This document shows, one piece after another, positions 24,437-34,078 of a stretch of DNA of 64,000 nt. Position numbers and translations under genes: made by a program. Origin of the DNA: Paraburkholderia monticola (GTDB lineage: Bacteria; Pseudomonadota; Gammaproteobacteria; Burkholderiales; Burkholderiaceae); assembly GCF_001580545.1 (NCBI RefSeq), contig NZ_LRBG01000035.1, positions 248,001 to 312,000 of the forward strand. Direction: 5' to 3'. Numbering within the stretch: the first letter of the stretch is position 1; each line of letters opens with the position of its first letter. Below the pieces are notes generated by a model, which saw only the letters and a list, made by a program, of their open reading frames with translations, made no database searches and had not been told where the DNA came from.

Positions 24437-26653
24437 ATGCAGAAGAAACTTTGGCCGGCCGTCGCGATAGCGGCGGCTGTGAGCGCTGCTGCGCACGCGG
24501 AAATCCCCACTCCTGGGCTCGACTTTGCACCCATGTCGACGGTGCTGAACGCGTTTGCGTCCGCCGCGGCGCATCGGCGCGCGGAAACGCTCGTCAACAA
24601 GATGACGGTCGACGAAAAGCTGCAGTTCATTCATTCGGAGTACGCGATGTCGTCCGTGCCGGGCGGCGGCGCGGGCTACATTCAAGGTGTGCCGCGTCTT
24701 GGCATCCCGGACCTGAACATGGTCGACTCCGCAACGGGTTCGGGCAGCACCAACCAGCCATCGACGACCTTCCCCGCGACGCTCGCGGTGGCGGCAAGCT
24801 GGGACCCTGCGCTGGCGTGGAACTTCGGCAAACAGATCGCGATCCAGTTGCGTCAGCAGGGCTTCGCCATGGGCCTCGGCGGCGGCACGAACCTCGCGCG
24901 TGAGCCACGCGGCGGCCGACTCTTCGAGTATCTAGGCGAAGATCCCGTGCTCGCCGGTGAAATGCTCGCCGCGCGGACCGATGGCACGCAAAGCCAGAAG
25001 GTCATCGCGACGATCAAGCATTACATGGGCAATGAGCAGGAACATAACCGCGGCGGCGGCAATAGCCAGATCGACGAGCGCACGATGCGCGAGCTCTATC
25101 TGCTGCCGTTCGAAATCGCCGCGCGCCGCGCGCAGCCCGGCAGCGTGATGTGCAGCTACAACGAGGTCAACGGCACGCAAGCCTGTGAAAACTCGCACAT
25201 TCTCAACGACGTGCTGAAGAACGACTGGCACTTCGAAGGTCAGGTGCAGTCGGACTGGGGCGCGACGCATAGCACGGCACCGGCGATCAATGCCGGTCTC
25301 GATGAGGAAGAAGATGTCGGTTCGACCGTCTATCTGACGCCCACGCTGGTCAAGCAGGCGATCGCGAACGGCTCGGTGTCGACCGCGCGCCTCGACGACA
25401 TGGTCGAGCGCAAGCTGTACGTGATGATCCGCACGGGCGTGATGGACGATCCGCCGAAGGGTGGCGCGACGATCGACTTCTCCGCTGCAAGAGCGTTCAC
25501 GCAGTCGGTCGAAGAGCAATCGATGGTCCTCCTGAAGAACGCCAACAATCAGCTGCCGCTTGCGGGCGGCGCGTTGTCGCGTATCGCGGTGATCGGCGGC
25601 CACGCCGACGCGGCGGTGCTGACGGGCGGTGGCTCCGGCAATACGCGTGATCCGGTGACGGGCGCGTTCTCCGGTTGCGGTGGCCTGACGTTCGGCACGA
25701 CGACAGGCTGCAGCTGGTGGACCAACCCATGGCTGAAGCTGCCCACGCCGATCGTCTCGGCGATTCAGGCAGCCGCACCGCAGGCCACGGTGACGTTCGC
25801 CGGCAATAGCGATCAGCAGTCGCCGTTTGCCGCCTACACGCAGCAGCAGATCACCCAGGCGGCGCAGTTGGCGGCCAACTCCGACGTCGCGATCGTCGTG
25901 GTCGCGCAGCCGGCCGGCGAGGACATCGGCGATCAGCCGAGTCTGGAACTCGCGAATCCGACCAACCAGGATGCGCTCGTCGAAGCGGTCGCGGCGGCCA
26001 ATCCGCACACGATCGTCGTCGTCGAAAGCGGCAACCCGGTGCTGATGCCCTGGAAGGACAGCGTGTCGGCGATCGTCGAAGCGTGGTATCCGGGTGAAGG
26101 CGGCGGCAACGCGATCGCGAACGTGCTGTTCGGCAAGGTCAATCCTTCCGGCAAGCTGCCCGTCACGTTCCCGGTGCGCGATCAGGATACGCCGACGTGG
26201 GGCACGAATGGCGCGTTTGCGGCAAACCCGGTCTACTCCGAGAAGCTTGACATGGGCTATCGCTGGTACGACTCGCAGAACATCACGCCGATGTTCGAGT
26301 TCGGCTACGGCCTGTCTTACACGCACTTCGCGTACTCGGGTCTGTCGGTTCAGCATCTGCCGGGCGGCTTGATCGACGTGTCCTTCAACGTGCGTAACGA
26401 TGGCCGCGTCGCCGGTGCGGAAGTGCCGCAGGTGTATCTGGGCGTGCCGTATCAGGGTGAGCCGCCGCGTCGTCTCGTCGGTTGGGACAAGGTGGGTCTG
26501 AACCCGGGCGAATCGCGCCGTGTGCATCTGGTCGTGACGCAGCGCATGCAAAGCGTGTGGGATACGACCAACAACCGTTGGCTCTATGTGCCGGGCAGCT
26601 CGGTGTACGTCGGCGCATCGTCGCGCGACATCCGTCTGCAGGGACACAGCTAA
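24437..26653 (+). CDS. Glycoside hydrolase family 3 (beta-glucosidase type)
   Basis: A 738-residue exported enzyme that removes terminal beta-linked sugars. The signal peptide runs to about residue 22 (cleavage near AHA). The GH3 N-terminal barrel contains KHYMGNEQEHNRGGG and the catalytic nucleophile Asp273 in VQSDWGATH. A C-terminal alpha/beta domain (LLKNANNQLPL, VLFGKVNPSGKLPVTFP) precedes a fibronectin-type III-like domain (VQHLPGGLIDVSFNVRNDGR) typical of bacterial beta-glucosidases and xylosidases. Exact substrate unknown. It is a single gene ending at a strong hairpin. Confidence 0.93.
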   Translation: MQKKLWPAVAIAAAVSAAAHAEIPTPGLDFAPMSTVLNAFASAAAHRRAETLVNKMTVDEKLQFIHSEYAMSSVPGGGAGYIQGVPRLGIPDLNMVDSATGSGSTNQPSTTFPATLAVAASWDPALAWNFGKQIAIQLRQQGFAMGLGGGTNLAREPRGGRLFEYLGEDPVLAGEMLAARTDGTQSQKVIATIKHYMGNEQEHNRGGGNSQIDERTMRELYLLPFEIAARRAQPGSVMCSYNEVNGTQACENSHILNDVLKNDWHFEGQVQSDWGATHSTAPAINAGLDEEEDVGSTVYLTPTLVKQAIANGSVSTARLDDMVERKLYVMIRTGVMDDPPKGGATIDFSAARAFTQSVEEQSMVLLKNANNQLPLAGGALSRIAVIGGHADAAVLTGGGSGNTRDPVTGAFSGCGGLTFGTTTGCSWWTNPWLKLPTPIVSAIQAAAPQATVTFAGNSDQQSPFAAYTQQQITQAAQLAANSDVAIVVVAQPAGEDIGDQPSLELANPTNQDALVEAVAAANPHTIVVVESGNPVLMPWKDSVSAIVEAWYPGEGGGNAIANVLFGKVNPSGKLPVTFPVRDQDTPTWGTNGAFAANPVYSEKLDMGYRWYDSQNITPMFEFGYGLSYTHFAYSGLSVQHLPGGLIDVSFNVRNDGRVAGAEVPQVYLGVPYQGEPPRRLVGWDKVGLNPGESRRVHLVVTQRMQSVWDTTNNRWLYVPGSSVYVGASSRDIRLQGHS

Positions 26654-26673
26654 ATAGTGTGACGGTGTAGCGA

Positions 26674-26703
26674 ATGCGGGCGCGCGAGGTTGCGCGCCCG
26701 CAT
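26674..26703. terminator. Strong hairpin between convergent GH3 and amidohydrolase genes
   Basis: Perfect 12-bp stem ATGCGGGCGCGC / GCGCGCCCGCAT with a GAGGTT loop, 21 bases after the GH3 stop. It is equally positioned for the opposite transcript. It lacks a T-run. Confidence 0.75.
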
Positions 26704-26713
26704 GCATTGCTGA

Positions 26714-28180
26714 CTACGCTTTCAGCGTGTTCTTGTAGAACTTCCCATCCTTCATCACGATGCGCAGGTTCTGCTCCGGATTCGCAATCAGGTCGAGATT
26801 CTCGAGCGGATTGCCATCGACGAGCAGCAGATCGGCGTACGCACCTTCCTCGAGCACGCCGAGCCTGCGCGGATACGGATTGCGCTTGCCGGTCAGCGCG
26901 AGCAGTTGGCCATTGGTACCCGTGGCCATCCCCAACGCTTCGGCCGGGCTATACCAACGCTTCATGTGAGTGAGCATCGTGCCTTGCCGCGTCGCGATGG
27001 CCTGTGAGAAGAGCAGGTCCGTGCCGAACGCGACCTTGATGCCATGCTTGCGCGCGAGTCTGAAAGCGTTGTCGGTGCCTGCCACCACTTCAAGAAACTT
27101 TTCGCGACTCTGCGGGGCGAGCGGGCCCACGTCCTCTTCACTGATGAACGGCTGCGTGCTCAACCACGTGCCGTTTTTCGCCATCAATGCCGCGGTCTTG
27201 TCGTCCATCAGATGACCATGCTCGATGCACTGCGCGCCCGCCGCCACGGAACGCTGAACCGCTTCGGGCGTGTACGCATGCGAGAGGACATAGGTGCCCC
27301 AGTCGGCCGCCGTTTCGACCGCCGCGCGCAGCTGTTTTTCGGTGAACGTCAGCATGTCGAGCGGACTGCGCGGCGTCGATACGCCACCGGATCCGACCAG
27401 CTTGATCTGCGTCGCGCCCTGAATGAACTGCTCGCGCACGCGCACGCGCATTTCGTCTTCGGTGTCGGCGATCGCGAAGCCGCCATCCCGCTCCCCTTGC
27501 GTGACCTGACTGCTGGTACGCGGCAGATCCGTCAACGGACGAAAATCGCCGTGGCCGCCGGTCGTGGTGATCATCGCGCCGGACGGATAGATGCGCGGCC
27601 CCGAAATCATGCCGCTATCGATGGCCTGCTTGAGCGCGAACGAAGGGCCGCCCGCGTCGCGTATCGTCGTGAAGCCGCGCAATAGCGTGCGTTCGGCTTC
27701 GGCGCTCGCGGCAAGATGGACGAATGCAATGTCGGATTGAAGGATGACCTGAATCGGCAGCGCCGCGAGCAGCGCATGCCAGTGCATGTCGATCAGGCCG
27801 GGCATCATCACCTTGCCGCCGCAATCGACGAGCGTCTTGCCTTCGACCGAAGCGGGCTGCCCCTGACCCAACTGGCTGATGCTGTTGCCCTCGACAACCA
27901 TATAGAGGCCGTCGCGCAACGTCATCGATTTGCCGTCGAACAAACGGAAGTTCGTGAACAGCACGGGCTTGGCGGGCGGTGCGGGCGGCAAGGTGCTTTG
28001 CGCCTGGCTGAGTCCGGGCAGAACCAGACTCAGCATCGAGGCCGCGAGACCGGTGACAAAGCCGCGGCGCGACAGGTCGGCACTGATGCGACGGTTCGCA
28101 TACTGCGCCTGAGTCTTGTCGCACAGACACGAGAGCGATGGATTGACCTTCTTACTGCCGATGTACTTTCCTGAAGACAT
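26714..28180 (-). CDS. Tat-exported metal-dependent amidohydrolase
   Basis: A 488-residue amidohydrolase (imidazolonepropionase/prolidase-like group). A long N-terminal region precedes a Tat signal (LSRRGFVTGLAASMLSL, about residues 38-54). The metal site is complete: MPGLIDMHWHA (HxH), a Lys that would be carboxylated in TQIKLVGSGG, HAYTPEAV, IEHGHLMD and the Asp in VAFGTDLLF. It should hydrolyse cyclic amides or peptides in the periplasm; relatives act on Xaa-Pro dipeptides. A start at 28180 is accepted, but a shorter start closer to the Tat motif is possible. It is monocistronic. Confidence 0.9.
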   Translation of the reverse strand: MSSGKYIGSKKVNPSLSCLCDKTQAQYANRRISADLSRRGFVTGLAASMLSLVLPGLSQAQSTLPPAPPAKPVLFTNFRLFDGKSMTLRDGLYMVVEGNSISQLGQGQPASVEGKTLVDCGGKVMMPGLIDMHWHALLAALPIQVILQSDIAFVHLAASAEAERTLLRGFTTIRDAGGPSFALKQAIDSGMISGPRIYPSGAMITTTGGHGDFRPLTDLPRTSSQVTQGERDGGFAIADTEDEMRVRVREQFIQGATQIKLVGSGGVSTPRSPLDMLTFTEKQLRAAVETAADWGTYVLSHAYTPEAVQRSVAAGAQCIEHGHLMDDKTAALMAKNGTWLSTQPFISEEDVGPLAPQSREKFLEVVAGTDNAFRLARKHGIKVAFGTDLLFSQAIATRQGTMLTHMKRWYSPAEALGMATGTNGQLLALTGKRNPYPRRLGVLEEGAYADLLLVDGNPLENLDLIANPEQNLRIVMKDGKFYKNTLKA

Positions 28181-28757
28181 AGCTCACCCGTAACGTAGAT
28201 CACTGTGCATCGAAAGCCGCCATCTGACTACAGTTCACAATTGGCGGCATGAAAGTCAAGCCAGCAAAGAGTATAACCTGAGACTGAAGACGGCAAATTC
28301 GCTCGATTTAATACAAGCATTGAAGTCGCATCTATTGCCTGATTACATAGTTGCAACACCTAATTAAAAAATATGCTTGCGACTGCCGAAAAGAACCGGC
28401 TATTCTCATACCACTCATTCTGTCGGTGAATATCCCGTAAGAAGGCACGTAATTCTCGACCACGTTGGGGGAGCGAGATGGGGCGGCCATGCACCCCAGC
28501 AAGGCGATTGCATCGCGTAATGCAAGCTCGCGTTCATCATTGCCATCCTCGCACGAGGTGACAGTTCACATTTTAGCGACATTGCAATTCGCCTTTATAG
28601 CGCTATCGCGTCCGGGTATGCGTACTCATTCGATTTTCATTTTGTTGGGGGCATGTTCGCACCATTCAGCTATTTGATCGTATCGCCACCACGCGATGAA
28701 TGTCGGGGCCGGCAAAGCCGTATTCGGCTCGCTTGTTTTTTCATGGAGAAAATCGAA
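28181..28757. other. Long AT-rich intergenic region
   Basis: About 580 bases with clearly lower GC than neighbours. It must hold the promoters of the divergent amidohydrolase and MipA-type genes. A plus-strand frame at 28465-28677 has atypical composition and no ribosome site and is not accepted as a gene. No tRNA, known riboswitch or terminator is visible. The AT-richness could be a nucleoid-protein-bound or transferred segment; nothing decides this. Confidence 0.5.
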
Positions 28758-29624
28758 ATGATTAATGTGTCAAAGCCGCGCATGATCAAGGCGCTGACGG
28801 GGGCTGCCTTGTCGCTGTTTGCCGTCGCCGCGATGGCGGACGATACGCTCGGCTTGTCCGAAAGCCTATTCTCGATCGGCGCACCAGAGATCACGCAGAC
28901 ACCCGCAGCGAATGCGAGCCCGTGGCGATTTGCGGTCGGCGCCGGGGTCGTGAACATGCCGAAATTCCCCGGTGCGAGCGGGACGAAGTGGGAAGTGGTG
29001 CCGTCGGTGAGCGCGAACTACGATCGCTTCTTTATCGGTGCGAACCCGGATGCGGCGGCGCTGCTGTCGCTCGGTGCATATCTGTATCGCGATAGTAACT
29101 GGCGCGTCGGTGCGGCTTTGACATACGATTTCATCGAACCGCGCAGCGAGTCCGACGACTCGCGGCTGCACGGACTCGGCGATGTCAAACGCACCGCTCA
29201 CGCCGAGCTGTTCGGTGTCTATACCTGGGATTTCATCACCGCGCGCGCGAGTGTGTTGACCGATATTGCCGGCAACGATCGTGGCACCGTCGCGACGTTC
29301 GATCTGCTTGGTCGCTATCAGCCCATTCCGCAACTGACCCTGAGCGCGGGGCCGGGCCTGACGTGGGGAAGCGACAAATATAACGAAACGTATTTTGGCG
29401 TGACGTCCGAACAGAGCGCCCGCTCGGGATTGCCGACCTATTCGGCCGGTTCAGGTTTGAACCAGTTGCGCTTCTCGGTCAACGGGGTGTACCGGATCGC
29501 GACGCAGTGGAATGTCGGCGCGAGCGTGTCGTTCGCGTGGCTGCGCGGCGATGCGACGGATAGCCCGATCACGGAGAAGACAAGTCAGATTACGTACGGT
29601 CTTTTCGCCAATTATCTTTTCTAG
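28758..29624 (+). CDS. MipA/OmpV-family outer-membrane protein
   Basis: A 288-residue outer-membrane beta-barrel. The signal peptide (MINVSKPRMIKALTG, cleavage after AMA) is followed by the MipA signature: GAGVVNMPKFPGASGTKWEV, then alternating amphipathic strands (FFIGANPDAAALLSLGAYL), ending in a C-terminal Phe (GLFANYLF) as recognised by the BAM machinery. ATG 28758 follows GGAGAA at 28745-28750. It is probably a scaffold or porin-like envelope protein. A terminator follows. Confidence 0.92.
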   Translation: MINVSKPRMIKALTGAALSLFAVAAMADDTLGLSESLFSIGAPEITQTPAANASPWRFAVGAGVVNMPKFPGASGTKWEVVPSVSANYDRFFIGANPDAAALLSLGAYLYRDSNWRVGAALTYDFIEPRSESDDSRLHGLGDVKRTAHAELFGVYTWDFITARASVLTDIAGNDRGTVATFDLLGRYQPIPQLTLSAGPGLTWGSDKYNETYFGVTSEQSARSGLPTYSAGSGLNQLRFSVNGVYRIATQWNVGASVSFAWLRGDATDSPITEKTSQITYGLFANYLF

Positions 29625-29642
29625 CCGGCCGATCACGAATGA

Positions 29643-29683
29643 AGCCCCCATGTTCCCGATTGCTCGGGCGCATGAGGGCTTTT
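29643..29683 (+). terminator. Intrinsic terminator after MipA-type gene
   Basis: Stem AGCCCCCATG / CATGAGGGCT (one mismatch) with an inner CCCGA/TCGGG loop stem, followed by TTTT. It sits 19 bases after the stop codon. Confidence 0.82.
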
Positions 29684-29710
29684 CCGCTCGATGAGTCGGC
29701 ACACGCTTCG

Positions 29711-30250
29711 TCAATTCTTCTGGGCGAGCAGCGCCTGAATCTTCGCCTCGGTCTGCGCGTAGTCGCCTTCGCCGAAGTGCGTGTAGACGATGGCACCTTT
29801 CTTGTCGATCAGATAGAACGCGGGCCAGTACTGGTTGTCATAGGCACGCCATGTCGCATACTGGTTGTCCTGAGCAACCGGATAGCTGATGCCGAGCCGT
29901 TTGAGCGCGGTCTTCACGTTGCCGGTGTCGCGTTCGAACGGATATTCGGGCGTATGCACGCCGATCACCGTGAGCCCCTGATCCTTGTACTTCTGATTCC
30001 AGCTTTTCACGTAAGGCAGCGTGTTGGCGCAATTGATGCAGCTATAGGTCCAGAAGTCGACCAGAACCACTTTGCCACGCAATTGCTGCAACTTGAGTGG
30101 TTCGCTATTGAGCCATTGCGTAATGCCGGTGAATTCGGGTGCGGGCGGCCCGCTTTCCTGCGGTGCAGCGATGGCGGTCGTGCTAGCGGCGAGCAACGCG
30201 CAGGCGGCAAATGCGGTGGACAGTGCAAAGCTCTTCAATTGGGTAGTCAT
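29711..30250 (-). CDS. TlpA/DipZ-type thioredoxin-like protein
   Basis: A 179-residue periplasmic thiol-disulfide protein. The signal peptide runs to about residue 28 (cleavage near AIAA). The thioredoxin fold has an unusual active site, SCINCANTLPY (CxxC), typical of the thioredoxin domain fused to DipZ-type CcdA proteins, and a cis-Pro region WPAFYLIDKKG. Here the two are separate genes one base apart (CcdA TGA, one base, ATG). Reducing power probably comes from the neighbouring CcdA protein. Confidence 0.92.
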   Translation of the reverse strand: MTTQLKSFALSTAFAACALLAASTTAIAAPQESGPPAPEFTGITQWLNSEPLKLQQLRGKVVLVDFWTYSCINCANTLPYVKSWNQKYKDQGLTVIGVHTPEYPFERDTGNVKTALKRLGISYPVAQDNQYATWRAYDNQYWPAFYLIDKKGAIVYTHFGEGDYAQTEAKIQALLAQKN

Positions 30251-30251
30251 G

Positions 30252-30968
30252 TCAGATTCCTTTCAGTGAGGGGAAGAGGGCGGCGAGCCGCGCGTACAGC
30301 AGCACGTCGTATTGCAGATAGATGGCGAGCGCGGTCAGCATCACCAGTACGCCGAATACCTGTTGCAGGCGCTCAGCGTGACGTGCCACGACGCGTACAT
30401 GGCGGGTCACGTAATGTCCGCCGTAGATGATCGCGAGCATCGGAATTGCCGCACCGATCGCATACAGCGTGAGCAGCAGCGTCGACCAGCCGAGATCCTG
30501 GGCCTTCACGACGAGCACGAGGATCGAGGCAAGCACGGGGCCGGCGCAGGGTGTCCATACCGCGCCGAGCGACATCCCGAGCACGAAGCCGCCCGCGTTG
30601 CCGCTGCCGGGTTGCGTGCCCGGTGCCACGACCGCGCCGATGCGATCGAGGGGCCCTTGCAGTTGTGCGACGAGCCAGTTGAAAGGGCGCGGCCAGATGC
30701 GCAGGAATCCGGATAAAGCCAGCAACGCAATGCCCGTATTGCGTAGTACCTGTTGTGCGACATGCACCGTGCTCGACACCGCGCCCAATAGCAGCGCAAA
30801 TGACGCGAAAGTCAGAATGAAGCCGGCGATGATAAAGAGCGGCCGCGTGCGGCTTGGTTGTTCGACGGAAGTGCCGAGCAGGATCGGCATGACCGGCAGC
30901 ACGCAGGGAGAGGCAATCGTCAGCAGCCCGGCGAGCAGAGCGAGCGGAGTTTCGAGAGGACTGTGCAT
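30252..30968 (-). CDS. CcdA-family inner-membrane thiol-reductant transporter
   Basis: A 238-residue membrane protein of the CcdA/DsbD beta-domain family. Six or more hydrophobic helices carry the two redox motifs SPCVLPVMP near the start and TPCAGP (Cys in GAVWTPCAGPVL) mid-protein. It carries electrons from cytoplasmic thioredoxin to the periplasmic TlpA-type partner encoded one base downstream. ATG 30968 is preferred to the longer frame because the first helix begins there and GGAA precedes it. Confidence 0.92.
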   Translation of the reverse strand: MHSPLETPLALLAGLLTIASPCVLPVMPILLGTSVEQPSRTRPLFIIAGFILTFASFALLLGAVSSTVHVAQQVLRNTGIALLALSGFLRIWPRPFNWLVAQLQGPLDRIGAVVAPGTQPGSGNAGGFVLGMSLGAVWTPCAGPVLASILVLVVKAQDLGWSTLLLTLYAIGAAIPMLAIIYGGHYVTRHVRVVARHAERLQQVFGVLVMLTALAIYLQYDVLLYARLAALFPSLKGI

Positions 30969-31151
30969 GATGGGCGTTCCGTTGGCTGGGATGGCCGTAT
31001 TGGAACGCCCGCACGTATCTGCTTTATGTCGGCAATCGGGCGCGCGTGCATGCTTGTGTATCTGCGTATCGCGCAGATACATTGCGACACAAATCGCCTG
31101 AGATGATGAGGTGCGCGGGGTTAGAAGTGGAGTGACCCAGGCACTGGATCG

Positions 31152-32120
31152 TCACGCCTTGCGTTTGCGTGCGGAGACTCCCGTTGCGCCCGCGGCTCGA
31201 TTGACCTTCGGCGTGGCGAACATCGGCATGCGCTCCTGAATCCAGCGCAGCAATTCGAGTGGTCCGGGCGCGAGCGGTCGGCCAGTTTTGACGAGCACCC
31301 GCGCCTGCGCACCGGAAAAGAGCGGATGCGCGATGGGAACCGTCGTCAATTCGCCGCTCGCGATTTCGCGGTAAGCGGCGAATTCGCCGATTAGTGTCAT
31401 GAAGTTGTCGACCGTGACGAAGCGCTTCAGCGCACTCAGTGAGTTGGTGGTCAGCGTCGCGCGAATCGACACGTTTTCCGCGAGCTCGGTCATCTTGACG
31501 ACATGGCCGATCCCGAAGGTCGGTGGCATCAGTGCGAGCGGCCACGCGCGCAGATCGTCGAGTGTCGCGGGTCGTTTGCGCCTGGCGAGCGGATGGTCGC
31601 TTCTCAACAACAACACGACCGGCTGCGGCGAACTCGCACGATGCTCGATGCGCGCATGAGGCGGCGGATTGTACGCGAGCCCGATATGAGCCCGACTTTC
31701 GGCGACTTCTTCCTGGATCGCGTCGACCGCGAGCATATCGAGGCCAATCTCGAGTTCCGGATATTGGGCGCAGAATGGCGCGAGCACGTCGTCGACCAGC
31801 ATATCGACGAAGCCTTCGCTGACCGCGAGCCGAATCTGCCCTCGCTGCAGGCCTTTTAGCGCATGCAACTGATCTTCGAGCTTCTCCTGCTGCGAACGAT
31901 AGCCGCGCCAGAATTCGAGCAGATGGGTGGCCGCCTCGGTTGGCTTCACGCCGCGCGGCTGCCGCTCGAACAGCACGGTGCCGAGTTCGTCTTCGAGCAG
32001 TTTGATTTGCCGCGTAATCACGGACGGCGATGTATTGATGCTTTCGGCGGCGCCACGGATGGTGCCGTGCGTGAGCACCTCGTTGAAATAGCGAAGGCGT
32101 TGCTGGTTGATCTCTCGCAT
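31152..32120 (-). CDS. LysR-family transcriptional regulator
   Basis: A 322-residue LysR regulator with [23 protein letters not shown] (about 19-38) and an effector domain ([13 protein letters not shown] onwards). The C-terminus is Lys/Arg-rich (SARKRKA). It is divergent from the Tat-exported alpha/beta hydrolase at 32297, its likely target, and upstream of the CcdA/TlpA pair on the same strand. Confidence 0.93.
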   Translation of the reverse strand: MREINQQRLRYFNEVLTHGTIRGAAESINTSPSVITRQIKLLEDELGTVLFERQPRGVKPTEAATHLLEFWRGYRSQQEKLEDQLHALKGLQRGQIRLAVSEGFVDMLVDDVLAPFCAQYPELEIGLDMLAVDAIQEEVAESRAHIGLAYNPPPHARIEHRASSPQPVVLLLRSDHPLARRKRPATLDDLRAWPLALMPPTFGIGHVVKMTELAENVSIRATLTTNSLSALKRFVTVDNFMTLIGEFAAYREIASGELTTVPIAHPLFSGAQARVLVKTGRPLAPGPLELLRWIQERMPMFATPKVNRAAGATGVSARKRKA

Positions 32121-32296
32121 ATTAATACTCGACTGCGGTGGTTGTGTTGCTCGTAAAGCAACGATATGTGAACTTAGTTGCTCTTGCTCGCGACGGTTTG
32201 CGCTGTCACTATTCCTCTCAAGCGTTGCGACAGCGGCAAGCTGCTTGCACGGACCCGATTAATTCCGCATCACAGCCTGACAAAAGGAGAATAGCC

Positions 32297-33340
32297 ATGT
32301 CGGATCAGATCAACATGCGGCGCCGTCGCCTTCTCGGAACGACGATTGCGGGTATCAGCCTGCTCGAACTGGGACTGAGCGGGCTCGCGCATGCGCAATC
32401 GGCCGACACGGCCGGCAGCGCCAAAACGGGCGCGAGCAGCGCGTCGTTCGAGAACATTCGCTCGATCAACGCCGGCACGCTGAACGTCAGCTACGCGGAA
32501 GCGGGCCCGCGCAACGGACCGGTGGTCATTCTGCTGCATGGCTGGCCTTATGACATCTACAGCTTCGCCGACGTGACGCCGTTGCTCACGGCGGCCGGCT
32601 ATCGCGTGATCGTGCCTTTCCTGCGCGGCTATGGCAGCACGCGTTTTCTGTCGGCGGATACGCCGCGCAACGGTCAACAGGCGGTGGTCGCGGTCGACAT
32701 CATCAACCTGATGGACGCGCTGAAAATCGACAAGGCCGTGCTCGGCGGCTTCGACTGGGGTGCGCGCACGGTGAACATCATCGCCGCGCTGTGGCCGCAA
32801 CGCGTGAAGGCGATGGTGTCGGTGAGCGGCTATCTGATCGGCAGCCAGGAAGCGAATCGTGCGCCGTTGCCGCCGCAGGCCGAACTCGCGTGGTGGTATC
32901 AGTTCTATTTCGCCACCGAGCGCGGCCGCGCGGGCTATGAAGCGAACCGTCATGACTTCAACAAACTGATCTGGCATACCGCCTCGCCCAAATGGAATTT
33001 CGACGACGCCACGTTCGAGCGTTCCGCCGAATCGTTCAAAAACCCGGACCATGTTGCCGTGGTGATTCACAACTACCGCTGGCGCCTGGGGCTCGCGCAG
33101 GGCGAGCCGCAATACGACGAACTCGAGAAGCGCCTCGCCACCGGCCCGACGATCGCCGTGCCGACCATCACGCTCGAAGGCGACGCGAACGGCGCCGCGC
33201 ATCCCGCCCCCGCAGCCTACGCAAAGAAGTTTACCGGCAAGTATCAGCACCGCAATATAGACGGCGGCATTGGCCACAACCTGCCGCAGGAAGCGCCGAA
33301 AGCCTTTGCGGATGCGATTCTCGACGTCACGCGCCTGTGA
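32297..33340 (+). CDS. Tat-exported alpha/beta hydrolase, epoxide-hydrolase/dehalogenase type
   Basis: A 347-residue hydrolase with a Tat signal (MRRRRLLGTTIAGISLLELG, with the leading residues MSDQIN). The oxyanion motif HGWPYD and the nucleophile elbow GGFDWGAR carry Asp rather than Ser, typical of epoxide hydrolases and haloalkane dehalogenases. The catalytic His lies near the end (GGIGHNLPQE). A cap domain separates the two halves. ATG 32297 has AAGGAGA at 32284-32290. It is divergent from the LysR gene at 31152, so probably induced by its substrate. Confidence 0.92.
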   Translation: MSDQINMRRRRLLGTTIAGISLLELGLSGLAHAQSADTAGSAKTGASSASFENIRSINAGTLNVSYAEAGPRNGPVVILLHGWPYDIYSFADVTPLLTAAGYRVIVPFLRGYGSTRFLSADTPRNGQQAVVAVDIINLMDALKIDKAVLGGFDWGARTVNIIAALWPQRVKAMVSVSGYLIGSQEANRAPLPPQAELAWWYQFYFATERGRAGYEANRHDFNKLIWHTASPKWNFDDATFERSAESFKNPDHVAVVIHNYRWRLGLAQGEPQYDELEKRLATGPTIAVPTITLEGDANGAAHPAPAAYAKKFTGKYQHRNIDGGIGHNLPQEAPKAFADAILDVTRL

Positions 33341-33376
33341 TCGAGCCGGCGCGCGCCGGTTTCCTGTTCTGAACAG

Positions 33377-33415
33377 AACCCCAGCAGTCGAATGTCCGGC
33401 TGCTGGGGTTTTTTC
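33377..33415 (+). terminator. Intrinsic terminator after hydrolase gene
   Basis: Perfect 11-bp stem AACCCCAGCAG / CTGCTGGGGTT with a 12-base loop and a following TTTT, 36 bases after the stop codon. Confidence 0.92.
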
Positions 33416-33577
33416 ATGGGCGGACGAAACGCGATAGACGCGCCGTACGAACTGTCTCGAAGCGCTTTTTGTATCGCAATGTATCGACACCGTACACAGA
33501 CAAACACGCTTGCACAAATGGGGGGTGACGAAAACATTGCAGATACGTTGGCGCGTTCAAATGTCTTCACGCAAGGT

Positions 33578-33603
33578 TGATTCACAACGTTGCGTGTGAA
33601 TCA
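33578..33603. promoter_or_regulatory. Inverted repeat upstream of DUF4148 genes
   Basis: Perfect 9-bp arms TGATTCACA and TGTGAATCA separated by 8 bases, about 88 bases before the first DUF4148 start. Likely an operator for an unidentified regulator. The space 33416-33690 holds no other supported feature. Confidence 0.45.
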
Positions 33604-33690
33604 GGCGGGACATGCAGTGTATCTGCGTTGATGCCTTCGCGTCCTGCTCAATCCTTTGATCCCTGATGGTTTGATATCTGGAGAAGACTC

Positions 33691-34038
33691 ATGAAACTCG
33701 TTCAATCGCTGATCGTCGCCGCACTCGTTGCCGTTCCCGTCGTTTCGTTCGCTCAATCGCAGCCGCAACAGGCGCTCACGCGCGCTGAAGTCCGCGCGGA
33801 GCTGGTCCAGTTGCAAAAGGCCGGCTACAACCCGTCGAGCGACAACACGCAATACCCGCAGAACATCGAGGCGGCAGAGGCGCGTATCAGCGCGGGCCAG
33901 GGCGCGGCCGCTTACGGTGGCGTCGTGAACGGCGGTTCGGCTTCGGGCTCGCGCGTGCCGATGAAGCATGCGGCCGCGAATGGCGCGAACGATGGCTCGG
34001 ACATCGTCGGCCTCGGCGCGATCTACGCGCACTCCTGA
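33691..34038 (+). CDS. DUF4148 small exported protein, copy 1
   Basis: A 115-residue exported protein of the DUF4148 family common in Burkholderiaceae. Signal peptide MKLVQSLIVAALVAVPVVS, cleaved near FA-QS. The mature protein has the hallmark LTRAEVRAELVQLQKAGYNP followed by YPQNIEAAEARI. GGAGAAG ribosome site. Function of the family is unknown; members are often highly expressed and regulated by stress or metals. It is the first of a near-identical pair. Confidence 0.92.
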   Translation: MKLVQSLIVAALVAVPVVSFAQSQPQQALTRAEVRAELVQLQKAGYNPSSDNTQYPQNIEAAEARISAGQGAAAYGGVVNGGSASGSRVPMKHAAANGANDGSDIVGLGAIYAHS

Positions 34039-34078
34039 TTCCTTGATTCCTGAATGTTCTGACAACCGGAGAAGACTC

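Noticed and set aside
24932-26707. 591-residue minus-strand frame opposite the GH3 gene
   Set aside because: Arg/His-rich shadow of a high-GC gene; the GH3 gene on the plus strand has signal peptide and catalytic motifs.
28465-28677. 70-residue plus-strand frame in AT-rich intergenic DNA
   Set aside because: No ribosome site, Ser/Arg-rich composition, no family features.
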